Assembly (NCBI RefSeq): GCF_003858655.1
Contig: NZ_RQXV01000005.1
Span: 62,001-126,000, forward strand
Reading direction: 5' to 3'
Origin: Amphritea balenae
GTDB taxonomy: Bacteria; Pseudomonadota; Gammaproteobacteria; Pseudomonadales; Balneatricaceae
Length of the DNA stretch: 64,000 bases
Shown: piece by piece, positions 50,608 to 60,096 of the stretch
Position numbering within the stretch: position 1 is the stretch's first letter
How the letters are laid out: each line of letters opens with the position of its first letter
The notes under the pieces: generated by a model
Told to the model about the DNA's origin: nothing
Databases searched by the model: none
Seen by the model: the letters and a program-made list of their open reading frames with translations, nothing else
Made by a program: the position numbers and the translations under genes

Positions 50608-51587
50608 TATTCAGGCGTCCCCTCTGTCAGTGGCATAAAGTTTTCCGCATTTCTTAATGTATTAACATCGACCGGCTGAGTCTGATCTTTACGTTGAAAT
50701 ACAATACTGCCATCTTCTTTTTCAACAGACTCTATAACCGATTCTGGCAAACTGGTTTCAGTTAGAATACCACTTACCGCATCTTCACTGACCTGTTCAC
50801 TACCAAATGCTGAGACAACGCGCTGAGTTTTCCGATCCCGGGTAACTACAATAACGATGCGACGATTCACCATTCGACCTACTTCAGAGCCGTTATCAGA
50901 CTTAGGCTGATATTCACCGAAACCCACTGCAGCCATACGTTGAGGCGGCACACCATTCATTTCTAATATACGGACAATACCCGCAGCACGTGCTGCAGAC
51001 AACTCCCAGTTAGATGGAAACTGATCAGTGGATATAAACTGATTATCCGTGTATCCCTCGACATGGATCGGATTATCATATTGCTTAAGAATTCTAGCGA
51101 TCCGCTCAAACACGGGGTCAGATGTTATTGCTGGTAACGCACCACCTTCCGGATAAAGCAGGTTGGCACCTAACTCTAACGCAACCCACAGATTATTACT
51201 CTGCACGGCCACATGCCCATTGCTGATCAGTTTTTTGAACTGAACATTCATCTGCTCACCAATATCGTTGAGCACAGCACTATTTTCAGGCCTCGGTGGC
51301 ACAATAGTGACTGTTGGTACATTACTGTCGGCTTCGCCGCCCCGGTAAACACCAATACCCGCAGGATCGGTTTCAGTCTCACCGTCTATCGGTCGCTCTG
51401 CATCACCTTCAGGGCCTGAAAAAACACCCGACAAAGATTCAGCAACCTGCTTGTACTTCTCTTCATTTACCGAGGATATTGCATACATTACAACGAAAAA
51501 AGCAAACAGCAGAGTGATGAAATCAGCATAGGACACGACCCATCTTTGCGAATGGAGATCCGTTTCTTCAACCCGACGTCTGGGCAT
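50607..51587 (-). CDS. motD: Flagellar stator protein MotD (MotB family)
   Basis: A 326-residue stator protein: single N-terminal membrane helix in WVVSYADFITLLFAFFVVMYA with the proton-binding aspartate, a plug region, and an OmpA-like peptidoglycan-binding domain (IHVEGYTDNQFI ... ELSAARAAGIVRILE ... PQRMAAVGFGEYQP). The tail beyond about 255 is acidic and unusual in length. Adjacent motC encodes the partner. Confidence 0.93.
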   Translation of the reverse strand: MPRRRVEETDLHSQRWVVSYADFITLLFAFFVVMYAISSVNEEKYKQVAESLSGVFSGPEGDAERPIDGETETDPAGIGVYRGGEADSNVPTVTIVPPRPENSAVLNDIGEQMNVQFKKLISNGHVAVQSNNLWVALELGANLLYPEGGALPAITSDPVFERIARILKQYDNPIHVEGYTDNQFISTDQFPSNWELSAARAAGIVRILEMNGVPPQRMAAVGFGEYQPKSDNGSEVGRMVNRRIVIVVTRDRKTQRVVSAFGSEQVSEDAVSGILTETSLPESVIESVEKEDGSIVFQRKDQTQPVDVNTLRNAENFMPLTEGTPE

Positions 51588-51588
51588 C

Positions 51589-52338
51589 TCAGCGCCCCTG
51601 TTCCAGGTATCCCTGTAAGCGCAGCTGAATAATTCGTGGGTTTTGCCCTTCAGCTATAGACAGCAATCCTTCCAGCATCATTTCCTGATAATAAAAACGT
51701 TGCAATACCATACTGCGAATCTTACTCGCGACAGGTAAGAAAAGCAGATTCGCAAACGCCACACCATAAATAGTAGCCACAAAAGCCGTGGCTATTCCCG
51801 CACCTAAACTCGCGGGATTGGCCAGGTTACTCATCACATGCACTAAGCCCAGAACGGCACCAATAATTCCCATGGTTGGTGCATACCCACCCATGCTTTC
51901 CATCACCTTAGCGGCCTGAAGATCACGGTGTTCGCGGCTGATCAATTCAGTTTCAAGGGTGGCGCGAATAACATCAGGCGAACGTCCATCTACCAACAGT
52001 TGCAGTCCGTTTTTAACAAAGCCGTCTTCATGATCTTTGATATCATCTTCTAACGCTAACAGACCTTTACGTCGTGCCACCACGCACCAGCTTACTATCT
52101 GGTTAATACCTTCCATAAAATCAACCTGTGGCCGTCCAAATACAGCTAACGCAAGCCTGAACGATCGACCCAGTTCTTCAGAGGTTGATTGTACAAAGAC
52201 CGCAGCCATAGTGCCGCCCAGCACGATAAGCAAAGCAGGAAGATTGAACAACTCCTCTATCGATCCTCCTTCCAGGTAATTTCCACCTACTACGGCTGTC
52301 ACCGCCAGCAATATACCACTCAGACTAATCAGGTTCAT
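51589..52338 (-). CDS. motC: Flagellar stator protein MotC (MotA family)
   Basis: A 249-residue MotA-type protein with four membrane helices; the typical RREGLLALE-like block is here RRKGLLALEDDI, and the late GYAPTMGIIGAVLGLVHVM and ATIYGVAFANLLFLPVASKI helices are present. I chose the ATG at 52338, overlapping the cheB stop (ATGA) with GGTGG upstream; a GTG 9 bp earlier is in frame. Confidence 0.94.
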   Translation of the reverse strand: MNLISLSGILLAVTAVVGGNYLEGGSIEELFNLPALLIVLGGTMAAVFVQSTSEELGRSFRLALAVFGRPQVDFMEGINQIVSWCVVARRKGLLALEDDIKDHEDGFVKNGLQLLVDGRSPDVIRATLETELISREHRDLQAAKVMESMGGYAPTMGIIGAVLGLVHVMSNLANPASLGAGIATAFVATIYGVAFANLLFLPVASKIRSMVLQRFYYQEMMLEGLLSIAEGQNPRIIQLRLQGYLEQGR

Positions 52339-53414
52339 TTGGACCACCGCCCAAGAATATTTTTTAACTCTTGCAAACCCAGCACCTCATCAGCAAGACC
52401 TGCTGTGATTACCGCTTTCGGCATACCAAAAATAGTACAGCTGGCCTGATCCTGTGCCCAGACAGTCGCACCCACTTTTTTGAGAACCCGGGCACCATCA
52501 CAACCATCGGACCCCATACCTGTCAGCACCAGACCAAACGCATGGTTGCCATAGGCTTTTGCAACCGATGCAAAGGTAAGATCAACAGAAGGCTTATAAT
52601 TAATACGATCATCACTTTCTCTAACTTTTAAGCGCTTAGGATCACCGGGATCGAGTATCATCTGCTGACCACCCGGCGCCAGATAAGCATGACCTGGCAT
52701 AAGGTGATCACCATCTTCTGCTTCTTTTACCTGAATCTGACAAAGGTCGTTCAAACGCTTGGCAAACACCGAAGTAAAGGTTTTAGGCATATGCTGGGTA
52801 AGCAATATCGGAGCAGGAAAGTCCGCTTTCATCTCCGGTAAAATTTCCTGCAACGCTGCAGGGCCGCCGGTGGAGGAGCCAATTGTCAAAATCCGACAAT
52901 CGGGTTTAACAACTTTTTTGGTATAACTTTGATGACGTGAAAGAGCAACGGTTGCCGTCTTTGCCTTGCTGTAAGCATTATCCGCTGACACTACTGAGCG
53001 CAGAGAGCAGGCTGCTTTCTTACTGCCCAACGCCAGGACCTTATCTGTTAACAATGCGCCTGTTTTTTCTGCTTGAGCCACCCAAAGCCGGGCATCTTTC
53101 TCCATATAATCGGCCGCACCACACTCTAGCGCTTCCAGAGTAGTCACCGCACTTCGCCGGGTCAGAGAAGATAACATCAGCACCTGACAGGGCGCTTTAA
53201 TCATTATCTGTTTTAGCGCAGTAATGCCATCCATCTCTGGCATTTCAACATCCATGGTTACAACATCCGGATGCAACCGTTGAACTTTTTCAACCGCTTC
53301 AACACCATTTTTTGCCACATCGATCACTTCGATGCCCGGATGAGATTTCAAAATCAGACTTATTCGATTTCGAAAAAAAACTGAGTCATCAACAATTAAG
53401 ACCCGAACTGGCAT
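52335..53414 (-). CDS. cheB: Chemotaxis methylesterase/deamidase CheB
   Basis: A 359-residue response regulator-esterase. Receiver domain: VLIVDDSVFFRN with Asp in DVVTMDVEMPEMDGI (about residue 55). Methylesterase domain with catalytic Ser in TIGSSTGGPAALQEIL, His in LTQHMPKTFTSVF and Asp in LTGMGSDGCDGA. Removes methyl groups from chemoreceptors when phosphorylated by CheA. Forty bp after cheA. Confidence 0.96.
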   Translation of the reverse strand: MPVRVLIVDDSVFFRNRISLILKSHPGIEVIDVAKNGVEAVEKVQRLHPDVVTMDVEMPEMDGITALKQIMIKAPCQVLMLSSLTRRSAVTTLEALECGAADYMEKDARLWVAQAEKTGALLTDKVLALGSKKAACSLRSVVSADNAYSKAKTATVALSRHQSYTKKVVKPDCRILTIGSSTGGPAALQEILPEMKADFPAPILLTQHMPKTFTSVFAKRLNDLCQIQVKEAEDGDHLMPGHAYLAPGGQQMILDPGDPKRLKVRESDDRINYKPSVDLTFASVAKAYGNHAFGLVLTGMGSDGCDGARVLKKVGATVWAQDQASCTIFGMPKAVITAGLADEVLGLQELKNILGRWSK

Positions 53415-53453
53415 AGCGCCCTCCAGGGTAGTATTAACAACGCAATGTGATTA

Positions 53454-55691
53454 TCAGGCTGCATAAGTTTTTAGTAGACTAGGAATATCCAGAATAAGGG
53501 CAATACGTCCGTCCCCGGTAATAGTTGCACCTGAGAGCCCCGGAGTACCATGCAATGCTGAGCCCAGAGGCTTAATCACGACTTCCTCCTGCCCGACCAG
53601 CTGATCCACAACAAAGGCGATCTGCATTGTCCCGATATTAGCGATCACTACATGCCCACTTTCCGGTAAAGGCTCATTTTCAAAACCGTTCATCAGCCAG
53701 CGTTTAAGATGAAACAGTGGCATCGCTTTGTCCCGAACAATAATCACTTGCTGATTATCAACAACGTTTATCTGAGTCAGATCGAGATTAAATATCTCAT
53801 TAACATTAACCAGTGGCAGAGCAAATGCCTGCCCCTCAAGCAGCACCATCAGCGTCGGCATAATAGCCAGCGTCAAGGGGACCTGAATCTCAATCTTAGA
53901 GCCTTGGCCCAGGACCGAATCAATTTCAAGTTTGCCATTCAGCTGAGTAATTTTGGTTTTCACCACATCCATACCCACACCGCGGCCTGAAACATCAGAT
54001 ATCTGCTTTTTAGTCGAGAAGCCTGCAGCAAAGATCAGATTAAAACACTCCTGATCAGTCAATCGGGCGGCCGCATCAGGCTCCATCATTTCACGATCTA
54101 TCGCCAACTGACGTAGCTTTTCCGGATCCATACCGGCGCCATCATCTTCTATTACCAGCAGAATATGGTCACCTTCCTGTTCTGCTGAGAGCAGCACATT
54201 ACCCTGCCGGGGCTTGCCGTTCCGCTGCCTGACATCTGGCGTTTCGATACCATGATCTATCGCATTTCTAACCAGGTGAATCAAAGGATCAGCCAGGGCT
54301 TCAACCAGATTTTTATCCAGATCGGTTTCTTCTCCCTTTAACTCTAAGCGCACCTCTTTATCGAGCTGCCGGGAAAGATCCCGCACCAGACGGGGAAAAC
54401 GACCAAACACCTTCTTAACCGGTTGCATCCGGGTTTTCATCACTGACATTTGCAGGTCAGCGGTCACCATATCCAGCGCGCCCAGCGCCTTATTCATTTC
54501 GCCATCTTCATTATCGGCGCCAAGACGCAGCAGACGATTACGCGCCAACACTAGCTCACCGACCATATTCATAATTTGGTCTAATAAACGTGTATCCACT
54601 CGGACATTCGTTTCGGCAACCGCTTTTCGGGATTCTCCTGCAACCTCAGCAGATTTCTTCTGCTTTTTCTCAGGCTTAGCCGTAACCGGAGCCGATTTTA
54701 CCGCAGTCTCTTTAACCGACTCTGACGGTTTTTTGACTGGCGCTGCAATAACTTCAGCTGAAAAGGCACCTTTCCCCTGAGCCTGAAGATCATCCATTAA
54801 ATTTTCAAATTCATCGTCGGTGATCAACTCTGAACCCACCAGCATTTCAACTTTCTTCTCATTCAGGGGCGTATTGCCCAACAGACTATCAAACTCCGCA
54901 TCCGCAACACTGGCTGAAGGCTCTCCCCCGCCTAGCCCTGGAGCACCAGAAGGCCCATGTAACTCATCTAGTAAATCATCAAATTCATCTTCGGTGATAA
55001 GATCAGACGTAGTTGAAAGTATCGCTGCAGGCGCAGGTGTAACGACCGTTTCAACCGCAGACTCTGCTAATGACACCGAACTGATTCCTGGCGCACTACT
55101 ACCATGGAGTTCATCCAGCAGGTCTTCAAATTCATCCTCGGTTATCAAATCACTAACAGGCGTCATCTCGATAGGAGAGTCATTAAGATCAGCGACAAGC
55201 AGATCAAACTCAGCACTGACCGAAGCATCGTCAACAGTACTGCAATTGGTAGAAGCAAGTATTGGTTCAGGAACTATAACCGCAGGCTGGGGAGCCGGAG
55301 CCTGTCCTGAAGCCATTACATTAAGCGATTGTATAAGCTGAGGATCAGCCACTTCTGGAAAAGCGCCATTTCGTACCGTTTCAAACATTGAATTAACGCT
55401 ATCAAGTGCCTGAAGCACCAGATCCATCAAACCAGAAGAAACCTGCAGCGCATTATTTCGTAGCTGGTCGAACAAGTTTTCAGCACTATGGCAACAATCG
55501 ACCATAGGATCGAGCTGCAGAAAACCAGCACCACCTTTTACAGTGTGAAACCCTCTGAAAATAGCGTTCAGCAATTCACGGTCTGAAGGATTCTGTTCAA
55601 GGTCAACCAACTGTTCTGATAGCTGTTCCAGAATCTCGCCAGCCTCTACCAGAAAGTCTTCCAGTATCTCCTGATCAACGTTTAAGGACAT
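53454..55691 (-). CDS. cheA: Chemotaxis histidine kinase CheA with repeated acidic linker motifs
   Basis: A 745-residue kinase. HPt domain with phospho-His in IFRGFHTVKGGAGFL (about residue 49), dimerisation helices (VDTRLLDQIMNMVGELVLARNR), ATPase with HLVRNAIDHGIE and DDGAGMD, then a CheW-like domain ending the protein. No compact P2 domain is evident; the linker carries three copies of a short acidic motif (LITEDEFEDLLDELHG-like) at about residues 180, 232 and 288 that may dock CheY or CheB. ATG at 55691 chosen; a GTG three codons earlier is in frame. Confidence 0.95.
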   Translation of the reverse strand: MSLNVDQEILEDFLVEAGEILEQLSEQLVDLEQNPSDRELLNAIFRGFHTVKGGAGFLQLDPMVDCCHSAENLFDQLRNNALQVSSGLMDLVLQALDSVNSMFETVRNGAFPEVADPQLIQSLNVMASGQAPAPQPAVIVPEPILASTNCSTVDDASVSAEFDLLVADLNDSPIEMTPVSDLITEDEFEDLLDELHGSSAPGISSVSLAESAVETVVTPAPAAILSTTSDLITEDEFDDLLDELHGPSGAPGLGGGEPSASVADAEFDSLLGNTPLNEKKVEMLVGSELITDDEFENLMDDLQAQGKGAFSAEVIAAPVKKPSESVKETAVKSAPVTAKPEKKQKKSAEVAGESRKAVAETNVRVDTRLLDQIMNMVGELVLARNRLLRLGADNEDGEMNKALGALDMVTADLQMSVMKTRMQPVKKVFGRFPRLVRDLSRQLDKEVRLELKGEETDLDKNLVEALADPLIHLVRNAIDHGIETPDVRQRNGKPRQGNVLLSAEQEGDHILLVIEDDGAGMDPEKLRQLAIDREMMEPDAAARLTDQECFNLIFAAGFSTKKQISDVSGRGVGMDVVKTKITQLNGKLEIDSVLGQGSKIEIQVPLTLAIMPTLMVLLEGQAFALPLVNVNEIFNLDLTQINVVDNQQVIIVRDKAMPLFHLKRWLMNGFENEPLPESGHVVIANIGTMQIAFVVDQLVGQEEVVIKPLGSALHGTPGLSGATITGDGRIALILDIPSLLKTYAA

Positions 55692-55703
55692 GCATTTCAC
55701 CCA

Positions 55704-56507
55704 TTAAAAACCGAGAGTGGATAGAAGGTCATCAACCTCATCCTGATTAGAAGCAACTTGAGTTTGATTTTTGCCTGCTATCTGGGGCCCTTCAGCCTTT
55801 ACTTCAGAAACAGCAGAGTGCTGTTTTTTCTGTATAGAAGGCTGCCCTATCGCTCCAAGGCTGTTCACCCGGGCCGCCACTTCCATCAAGCCAACCAGTT
55901 CAGACTCAATATCCGACACAAGTTGAATAACTCGCTTAATCAACTGACCGGTTATATCCTGATATTCCTGAGCGACCATGATTTTCTTCAGCCGCTCTTT
56001 TATTTCACTCAGAGCATCTGAATGATCTTCTGAAAAAGCCACTGCTTTATCATACAGTTGTTCAAGCTCAGGTGAGCCTCGTTTTAACTTGGCGAACTCA
56101 TCCATCAACAACTGTCTTCTTGCAAAACCCAGTTCAAGTTGTTCAACCAAACGAAGCGACTCATCAACCTCATCAATCGTCGTGTGAGCATTGCTTTCGG
56201 TCAATTCAATAACATAAGAAAGACGGTCGCTGGCATCAGAGATGGAGGCGATATGATGTTTTGAATCGAGCAATAACTCCGTAGAACTAACATCATCGGT
56301 AAAAGAGATAATAGCGTTGTGAACTGCCCGGGTCAGACACCCCACTTCATGATACAAGGTCTGGTGACGTAACTCATTTAGCTGTTGAATACGCAACATC
56401 GCTGTTGACATATCACCTTGCTTTATCAGCTCTACAAGTTGTTCAGCCTGCTCCTGAAGCTGTTTTTCAAAATAACCACTACCCTGAGAAACATCGTAAT
56501 CAGCCAT
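55704..56507 (-). CDS. cheZ: CheY-P phosphatase CheZ
   Basis: A 267-residue helical protein with the catalytic region AQEYQDITGQLIKRVIQL, containing the CheZ glutamine, a long helical hairpin, and a C-terminal DDLLSTLGF that matches the CheY-binding tail of CheZ proteins. Lies between cheY and cheA, as in Pseudomonas. Confidence 0.94.
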   Translation of the reverse strand: MADYDVSQGSGYFEKQLQEQAEQLVELIKQGDMSTAMLRIQQLNELRHQTLYHEVGCLTRAVHNAIISFTDDVSSTELLLDSKHHIASISDASDRLSYVIELTESNAHTTIDEVDESLRLVEQLELGFARRQLLMDEFAKLKRGSPELEQLYDKAVAFSEDHSDALSEIKERLKKIMVAQEYQDITGQLIKRVIQLVSDIESELVGLMEVAARVNSLGAIGQPSIQKKQHSAVSEVKAEGPQIAGKNQTQVASNQDEVDDLLSTLGF

Positions 56508-56516
56508 CTAAGCCTC

Positions 56517-56903
56517 CTAGCCCTGCAGGCGCTCAAAGATCTTATCGATTTTCTCTTTTAACACGCCAGCGGTGAAAGGCTTAATGATATAGCCATTCAC
56601 ACCAGCCTGCGCGGCCGCAATGATTTGCTCACGCTTGGCTTCGGCAGTAACCATAAGGATAGGAATATGGCGCAATTCAGGATCTGCGCGGACAGTTTTA
56701 AGAAGATCAAAGCCGGTCATTTTTGGCATATTCCAATCAGTAACCAAAAAATCAATACTGCCTGACTTCAAAATAGGCAAAGCAGTTACGCCATCATCGG
56801 CTTCAACGATATTTGTAAAACCTAAATCACGTAACAGGTTTTTAATAATCCGGCGCATCGTTGAGAAATCATCTACAACCAGAATCTTCATGTCTTTATT
56901 CAA
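56517..56903 (-). CDS. cheY: Chemotaxis response regulator CheY, TTG start
   Basis: A 128-residue receiver: [20 protein letters not shown], phospho-acceptor Asp in [18 protein letters not shown] (about residue 57-61), Thr in [10 protein letters not shown] and Lys in YIIKPFTAG. It binds the flagellar switch when phosphorylated by CheA. I chose the TTG at 56903, which lies 5 bases after AGGAGGGG; the frame has an ATG upstream at 56924 that would bury that ribosome site in the gene, and an in-frame ATG at 56891. Confidence 0.95.
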   Translation of the reverse strand: MNKDMKILVVDDFSTMRRIIKNLLRDLGFTNIVEADDGVTALPILKSGSIDFLVTDWNMPKMTGFDLLKTVRADPELRHIPILMVTAEAKREQIIAAAQAGVNGYIIKPFTAGVLKEKIDKIFERLQG

Positions 56904-56963
56904 GACAACCCCTCCTAACAACATCTATGACGTAGGCGGGATATAAAAACTACATTCCGCTAC

Positions 56964-57674
56964 CTAACGCCAATCTTTTAAACGACTACGCAAACGTAAC
57001 GCAGCCTGACTATGGATCTGACTTACCCGTGATTCACTAACGCCTAAAATCTGACCTATCTCTTTCAGATTTAACTCTTCATCGTAATAAAGCGACAGCA
57101 CTAGTTTTTCACGTTCTGGCAATCCCTGAATCTGATTCGCGATCGCCTTAATAAAATCTTTTTGCTCAAACTCTTCTGAGGGATCAGGCTCACTTCCTGC
57201 GATAGCCTCACCCGGCCCTTCATCTTGCGGCCCTGTCAGTTTATCGAAACTAAACAACCGACTTTCAGCAGAGTCTTTTAATAATGCATGATATTCAGTG
57301 ACACTGATATTAAGTTCAGCTGCAATCTCCCCATCTTGGGCATCTCGACCGATGCGTGCCTCAACAGCCTGAACAGCCTCGGAGACCCTACGGGCATTAC
57401 GATGCACTGAACGTGGTGTCCAGTCACCCCGGCGAACTTCATCAATAATTGAGCCCCGGATACGAATACCCGCATAAGTTTCAAAACTTGCGCCTTTACT
57501 TGCATCATATTTTTTGGCAGCTTCGAGCAGGCCAACCATACCGGCCTGAATAAGGTCGTCCAGTACAACGGTATTCGGCAGTCGGGCCAGCAAATGGTGA
57601 GCGATACGCTTTACCAACGCACCATGCTGCTCAACTATTTCCTGACTGGATCTGAATTCAAGCTGATTATACAT
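56964..57674 (-). CDS. fliA: Flagellar sigma factor FliA (sigma-28)
   Basis: A 236-residue sigma factor: region 2 with DDLIQAGMVGLLEAAKKYD and FETYAGIRIRGSIIDEVRRGDW, and region 4 with GLPEREKLVLSLYYDEELNLKEIG and SESRVSQIHSQAALRLR. Directs late flagellar and chemotaxis genes. Downstream of fleN (24-bp gap), upstream of cheY. Confidence 0.97.
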   Translation of the reverse strand: MYNQLEFRSSQEIVEQHGALVKRIAHHLLARLPNTVVLDDLIQAGMVGLLEAAKKYDASKGASFETYAGIRIRGSIIDEVRRGDWTPRSVHRNARRVSEAVQAVEARIGRDAQDGEIAAELNISVTEYHALLKDSAESRLFSFDKLTGPQDEGPGEAIAGSEPDPSEEFEQKDFIKAIANQIQGLPEREKLVLSLYYDEELNLKEIGQILGVSESRVSQIHSQAALRLRSRLKDWR

Positions 57675-57698
57675 ACGGTTTTATTGCTCTCCGGTAAT

Positions 57699-58514
57699 TC
57701 AGGCGCCACCGACCAAACGTTCTACGAAAAATTCCAGATGACCACGAGGACTCACCGGCACAGGCCAGGCATCAACTTTTGTCGCCAACTGCTTATATGC
57801 TAACGAAGCCTTACTCATAGGAAAGGCTTTTAATACTGCGCGTTGCTTCTGCACCCCTTTTCGCACGGACTCATCATAAGGGATAGCCCCAAGGTATTGA
57901 AGGGTGACATCGAGAAACCTGTCAGTCACTGTCAGCAGCTTATTGTACATATTTCGCCCCTCCTGCTCGGAGCGAACCATATTAGCCAACACCCTGAACC
58001 GGGTCATCTTATAATCACGATTTAGCAGTTTCATCAGTGCGTAGGCGTCCGTAATCGAAGTTGGCTCATCACAAACCACAACAACGACCTCTTGCGCCGC
58101 TTTAACAAAACTGACAACCGCATCGGATATACCCGCTGCGGTATCGATAACCAACACATCCAGATCATCTGCAATTTCACTAAACGCATGTATCAGCTCA
58201 GAATGCTCATGCACACTAAGCGAAGTCATCTCCTGCGTTCCTGATGCAGCCGGAACAATCTGAACGTTTTCATCGACATTAATTAGCAGATCTTTCAGAC
58301 CACAATCACCCGACAACACATCCGAAATATTCCTTTGCGCTTTAACACCCAGCAACACATCAACATTCGCCAACCCCAGATCAGCATCCATCAGTACAAC
58401 TCTATGCCCCATCTGGCCCAACGCCAGACTCATATTGACCGAGACATTAGTTTTACCAACACCACCTTTACCACCGGTGACCGCAATTACTTTAACTGGC
58501 CGGGGGCTATTCAT
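57699..58514 (-). CDS. fleN: MinD-like ATPase FleN/FlhG, flagellar number regulator
   Basis: A 271-residue ATPase: VIAVTGGKGGVGKTNVSVNM, MDADLGLANVDVLLG, the LVIDTAAGISDAVVSF block, and a C-terminal amphipathic region. I chose the ATG at 58514 (AGGCAGGA upstream). In polar flagellates FleN antagonises FleQ and limits flagellum number to one. Start of the frame overlaps the end of flhF; the chosen start leaves 26 bp between. Confidence 0.95.
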   Translation of the reverse strand: MNSPRPVKVIAVTGGKGGVGKTNVSVNMSLALGQMGHRVVLMDADLGLANVDVLLGVKAQRNISDVLSGDCGLKDLLINVDENVQIVPAASGTQEMTSLSVHEHSELIHAFSEIADDLDVLVIDTAAGISDAVVSFVKAAQEVVVVVCDEPTSITDAYALMKLLNRDYKMTRFRVLANMVRSEQEGRNMYNKLLTVTDRFLDVTLQYLGAIPYDESVRKGVQKQRAVLKAFPMSKASLAYKQLATKVDAWPVPVSPRGHLEFFVERLVGGA

Positions 58515-58540
58515 GAACGATTCCTGCCTGTAGACGCCAC

Positions 58541-60073
58541 TCAACTCTCCCAATGCTCATCTTTAGCCAAGCGCTCCTGCTGATGCTCATTAAACACCCG
58601 CTTACTGCGGGTCGCTTTTTGTGCAGTAACCACCGCCCGACTGACCAGATCTTTTTTATGCGCTACATCAATATCATCCGGCACTTGCTGCCCATCAGTG
58701 ACGTAACTAACAGCTAAGCCATTCTCAACTATCAGATCTAACGCCTCACCAATACTGCCGGATTCATCGAGCTTACTTAACACGCAACCACTCAACCCCA
58801 GCGGGGCATAAGTTTCATATGCACTTTCAATTACATGACGCTGACTTGAACACGACAGTACTAATAATTTTTTCATTCGCACTGTTACATCATCCAGCAT
58901 ACTCAGCTGCGCCTGAGTATGAGGTTCATGTGCATTCATACCGGCAGTATCAATTAATACCAGTCGTTTGCTTTTCAGTGAGAGTAATACATCTTCAAGG
59001 GGATTGTTTTCATCAACTACCCGTACTGGCACATCAAGAATCCGGCCAAAAGTAAGTAGCTGTTCATGAGCAGCAATCCGATAGGAATCGGTCGTCACTA
59101 ACGCCACGCTTGAACTACCATGTTTAAGCACATACCGGGCAGCCAGTTTACCAATAGTTGTTGTCTTACCAACGCCAGTAGGCCCCACAAAAGCGATCAT
59201 GCCACCGCGCTCGATAAAATCTTCACCGATAACAGGTATATTGTCGCTAAACCGGGTAAGAGCTGTGCGCCAGGCATCATCCAGCTCATCATTATCATCA
59301 ACCGTCGCGGAAAGATGCCGGCTAAGCTGTGGACCCAGTCCAATACGCTCCAGCCTGCGCTCCACTTTAATCACCGCCGAATCCGCCTGTTCATGGCGCG
59401 GCTTTGGTTTTCTCCGGCGCAGATTGTCCGGCACTACCGGCTCTTCACTCTGGACAGGCCGGGAGCGCCCCTCATCAGAAGTTGAAACGCTTGCCTCAGG
59501 CCGGCTTAACACAGATTTTAATGACTCTATCTCAGACTGAAGTGACTGAATAACCTGTTGTTCATCGTCAATCCCTGACTTCACATCTAAACTCGCATCA
59601 GCGTTAACAGGGGCTCGGACCGCTTCCTGACGAGAAGGATCGAGCTTAGGCTGAGCCATTCGCTGCGGCTGTTCAAAGCCGCGCATTGCCGAAGAAGGCC
59701 GGCTTCTTTGCCGTTGCTTCAGGGTGTCGAGAATATCACTAAGCTCAGCATCATCTTCGCCCATCTGGCGGTTTTTTTGCTTTGGCTCCACCCCGCCTTC
59801 CTGAGCTGTAGCAATACGCGCCTGGGCCTTACGCAACTCTTCAGCAAGGTTACTTTTGAGCTTTCCCTGTTTCGGCGTTCTGGATTTTTCAGCCGCCCGC
59901 TTACGCTTAAATTCCTGCTGTGCAGCTTCATATTCATGTTCATGGGCGGCAACGACTTCAACACCACCTGCGACACGGTGATTAGACACAATTACAGCGT
60001 CGGGACCGATCTCTTCCCTGACCCGCTGCATCGCTTGCCTCATATCCGGAGCAAAAAAGCGTTTAACCTTCAT
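58541..60073 (-). CDS. flhF: Flagellar GTPase FlhF
   Basis: A 510-residue SRP-type GTPase. N-terminal MKVKRFFAPDMRQAMQRVREEIGPDAVIV is diagnostic, followed by a long charged linker, then the NG domain with AFVGPTGVGKTTTIGKLAARY, VALVTTDSYRIAAHEQL and VLIDTAGM. Sets the polar site of flagellum assembly. Twenty-three bp after flhA. Confidence 0.96.
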   Translation of the reverse strand: MKVKRFFAPDMRQAMQRVREEIGPDAVIVSNHRVAGGVEVVAAHEHEYEAAQQEFKRKRAAEKSRTPKQGKLKSNLAEELRKAQARIATAQEGGVEPKQKNRQMGEDDAELSDILDTLKQRQRSRPSSAMRGFEQPQRMAQPKLDPSRQEAVRAPVNADASLDVKSGIDDEQQVIQSLQSEIESLKSVLSRPEASVSTSDEGRSRPVQSEEPVVPDNLRRRKPKPRHEQADSAVIKVERRLERIGLGPQLSRHLSATVDDNDELDDAWRTALTRFSDNIPVIGEDFIERGGMIAFVGPTGVGKTTTIGKLAARYVLKHGSSSVALVTTDSYRIAAHEQLLTFGRILDVPVRVVDENNPLEDVLLSLKSKRLVLIDTAGMNAHEPHTQAQLSMLDDVTVRMKKLLVLSCSSQRHVIESAYETYAPLGLSGCVLSKLDESGSIGEALDLIVENGLAVSYVTDGQQVPDDIDVAHKKDLVSRAVVTAQKATRSKRVFNEHQQERLAKDEHWES

Positions 60074-60096
60074 AACCGTTTCTACTTATCCCCAGT

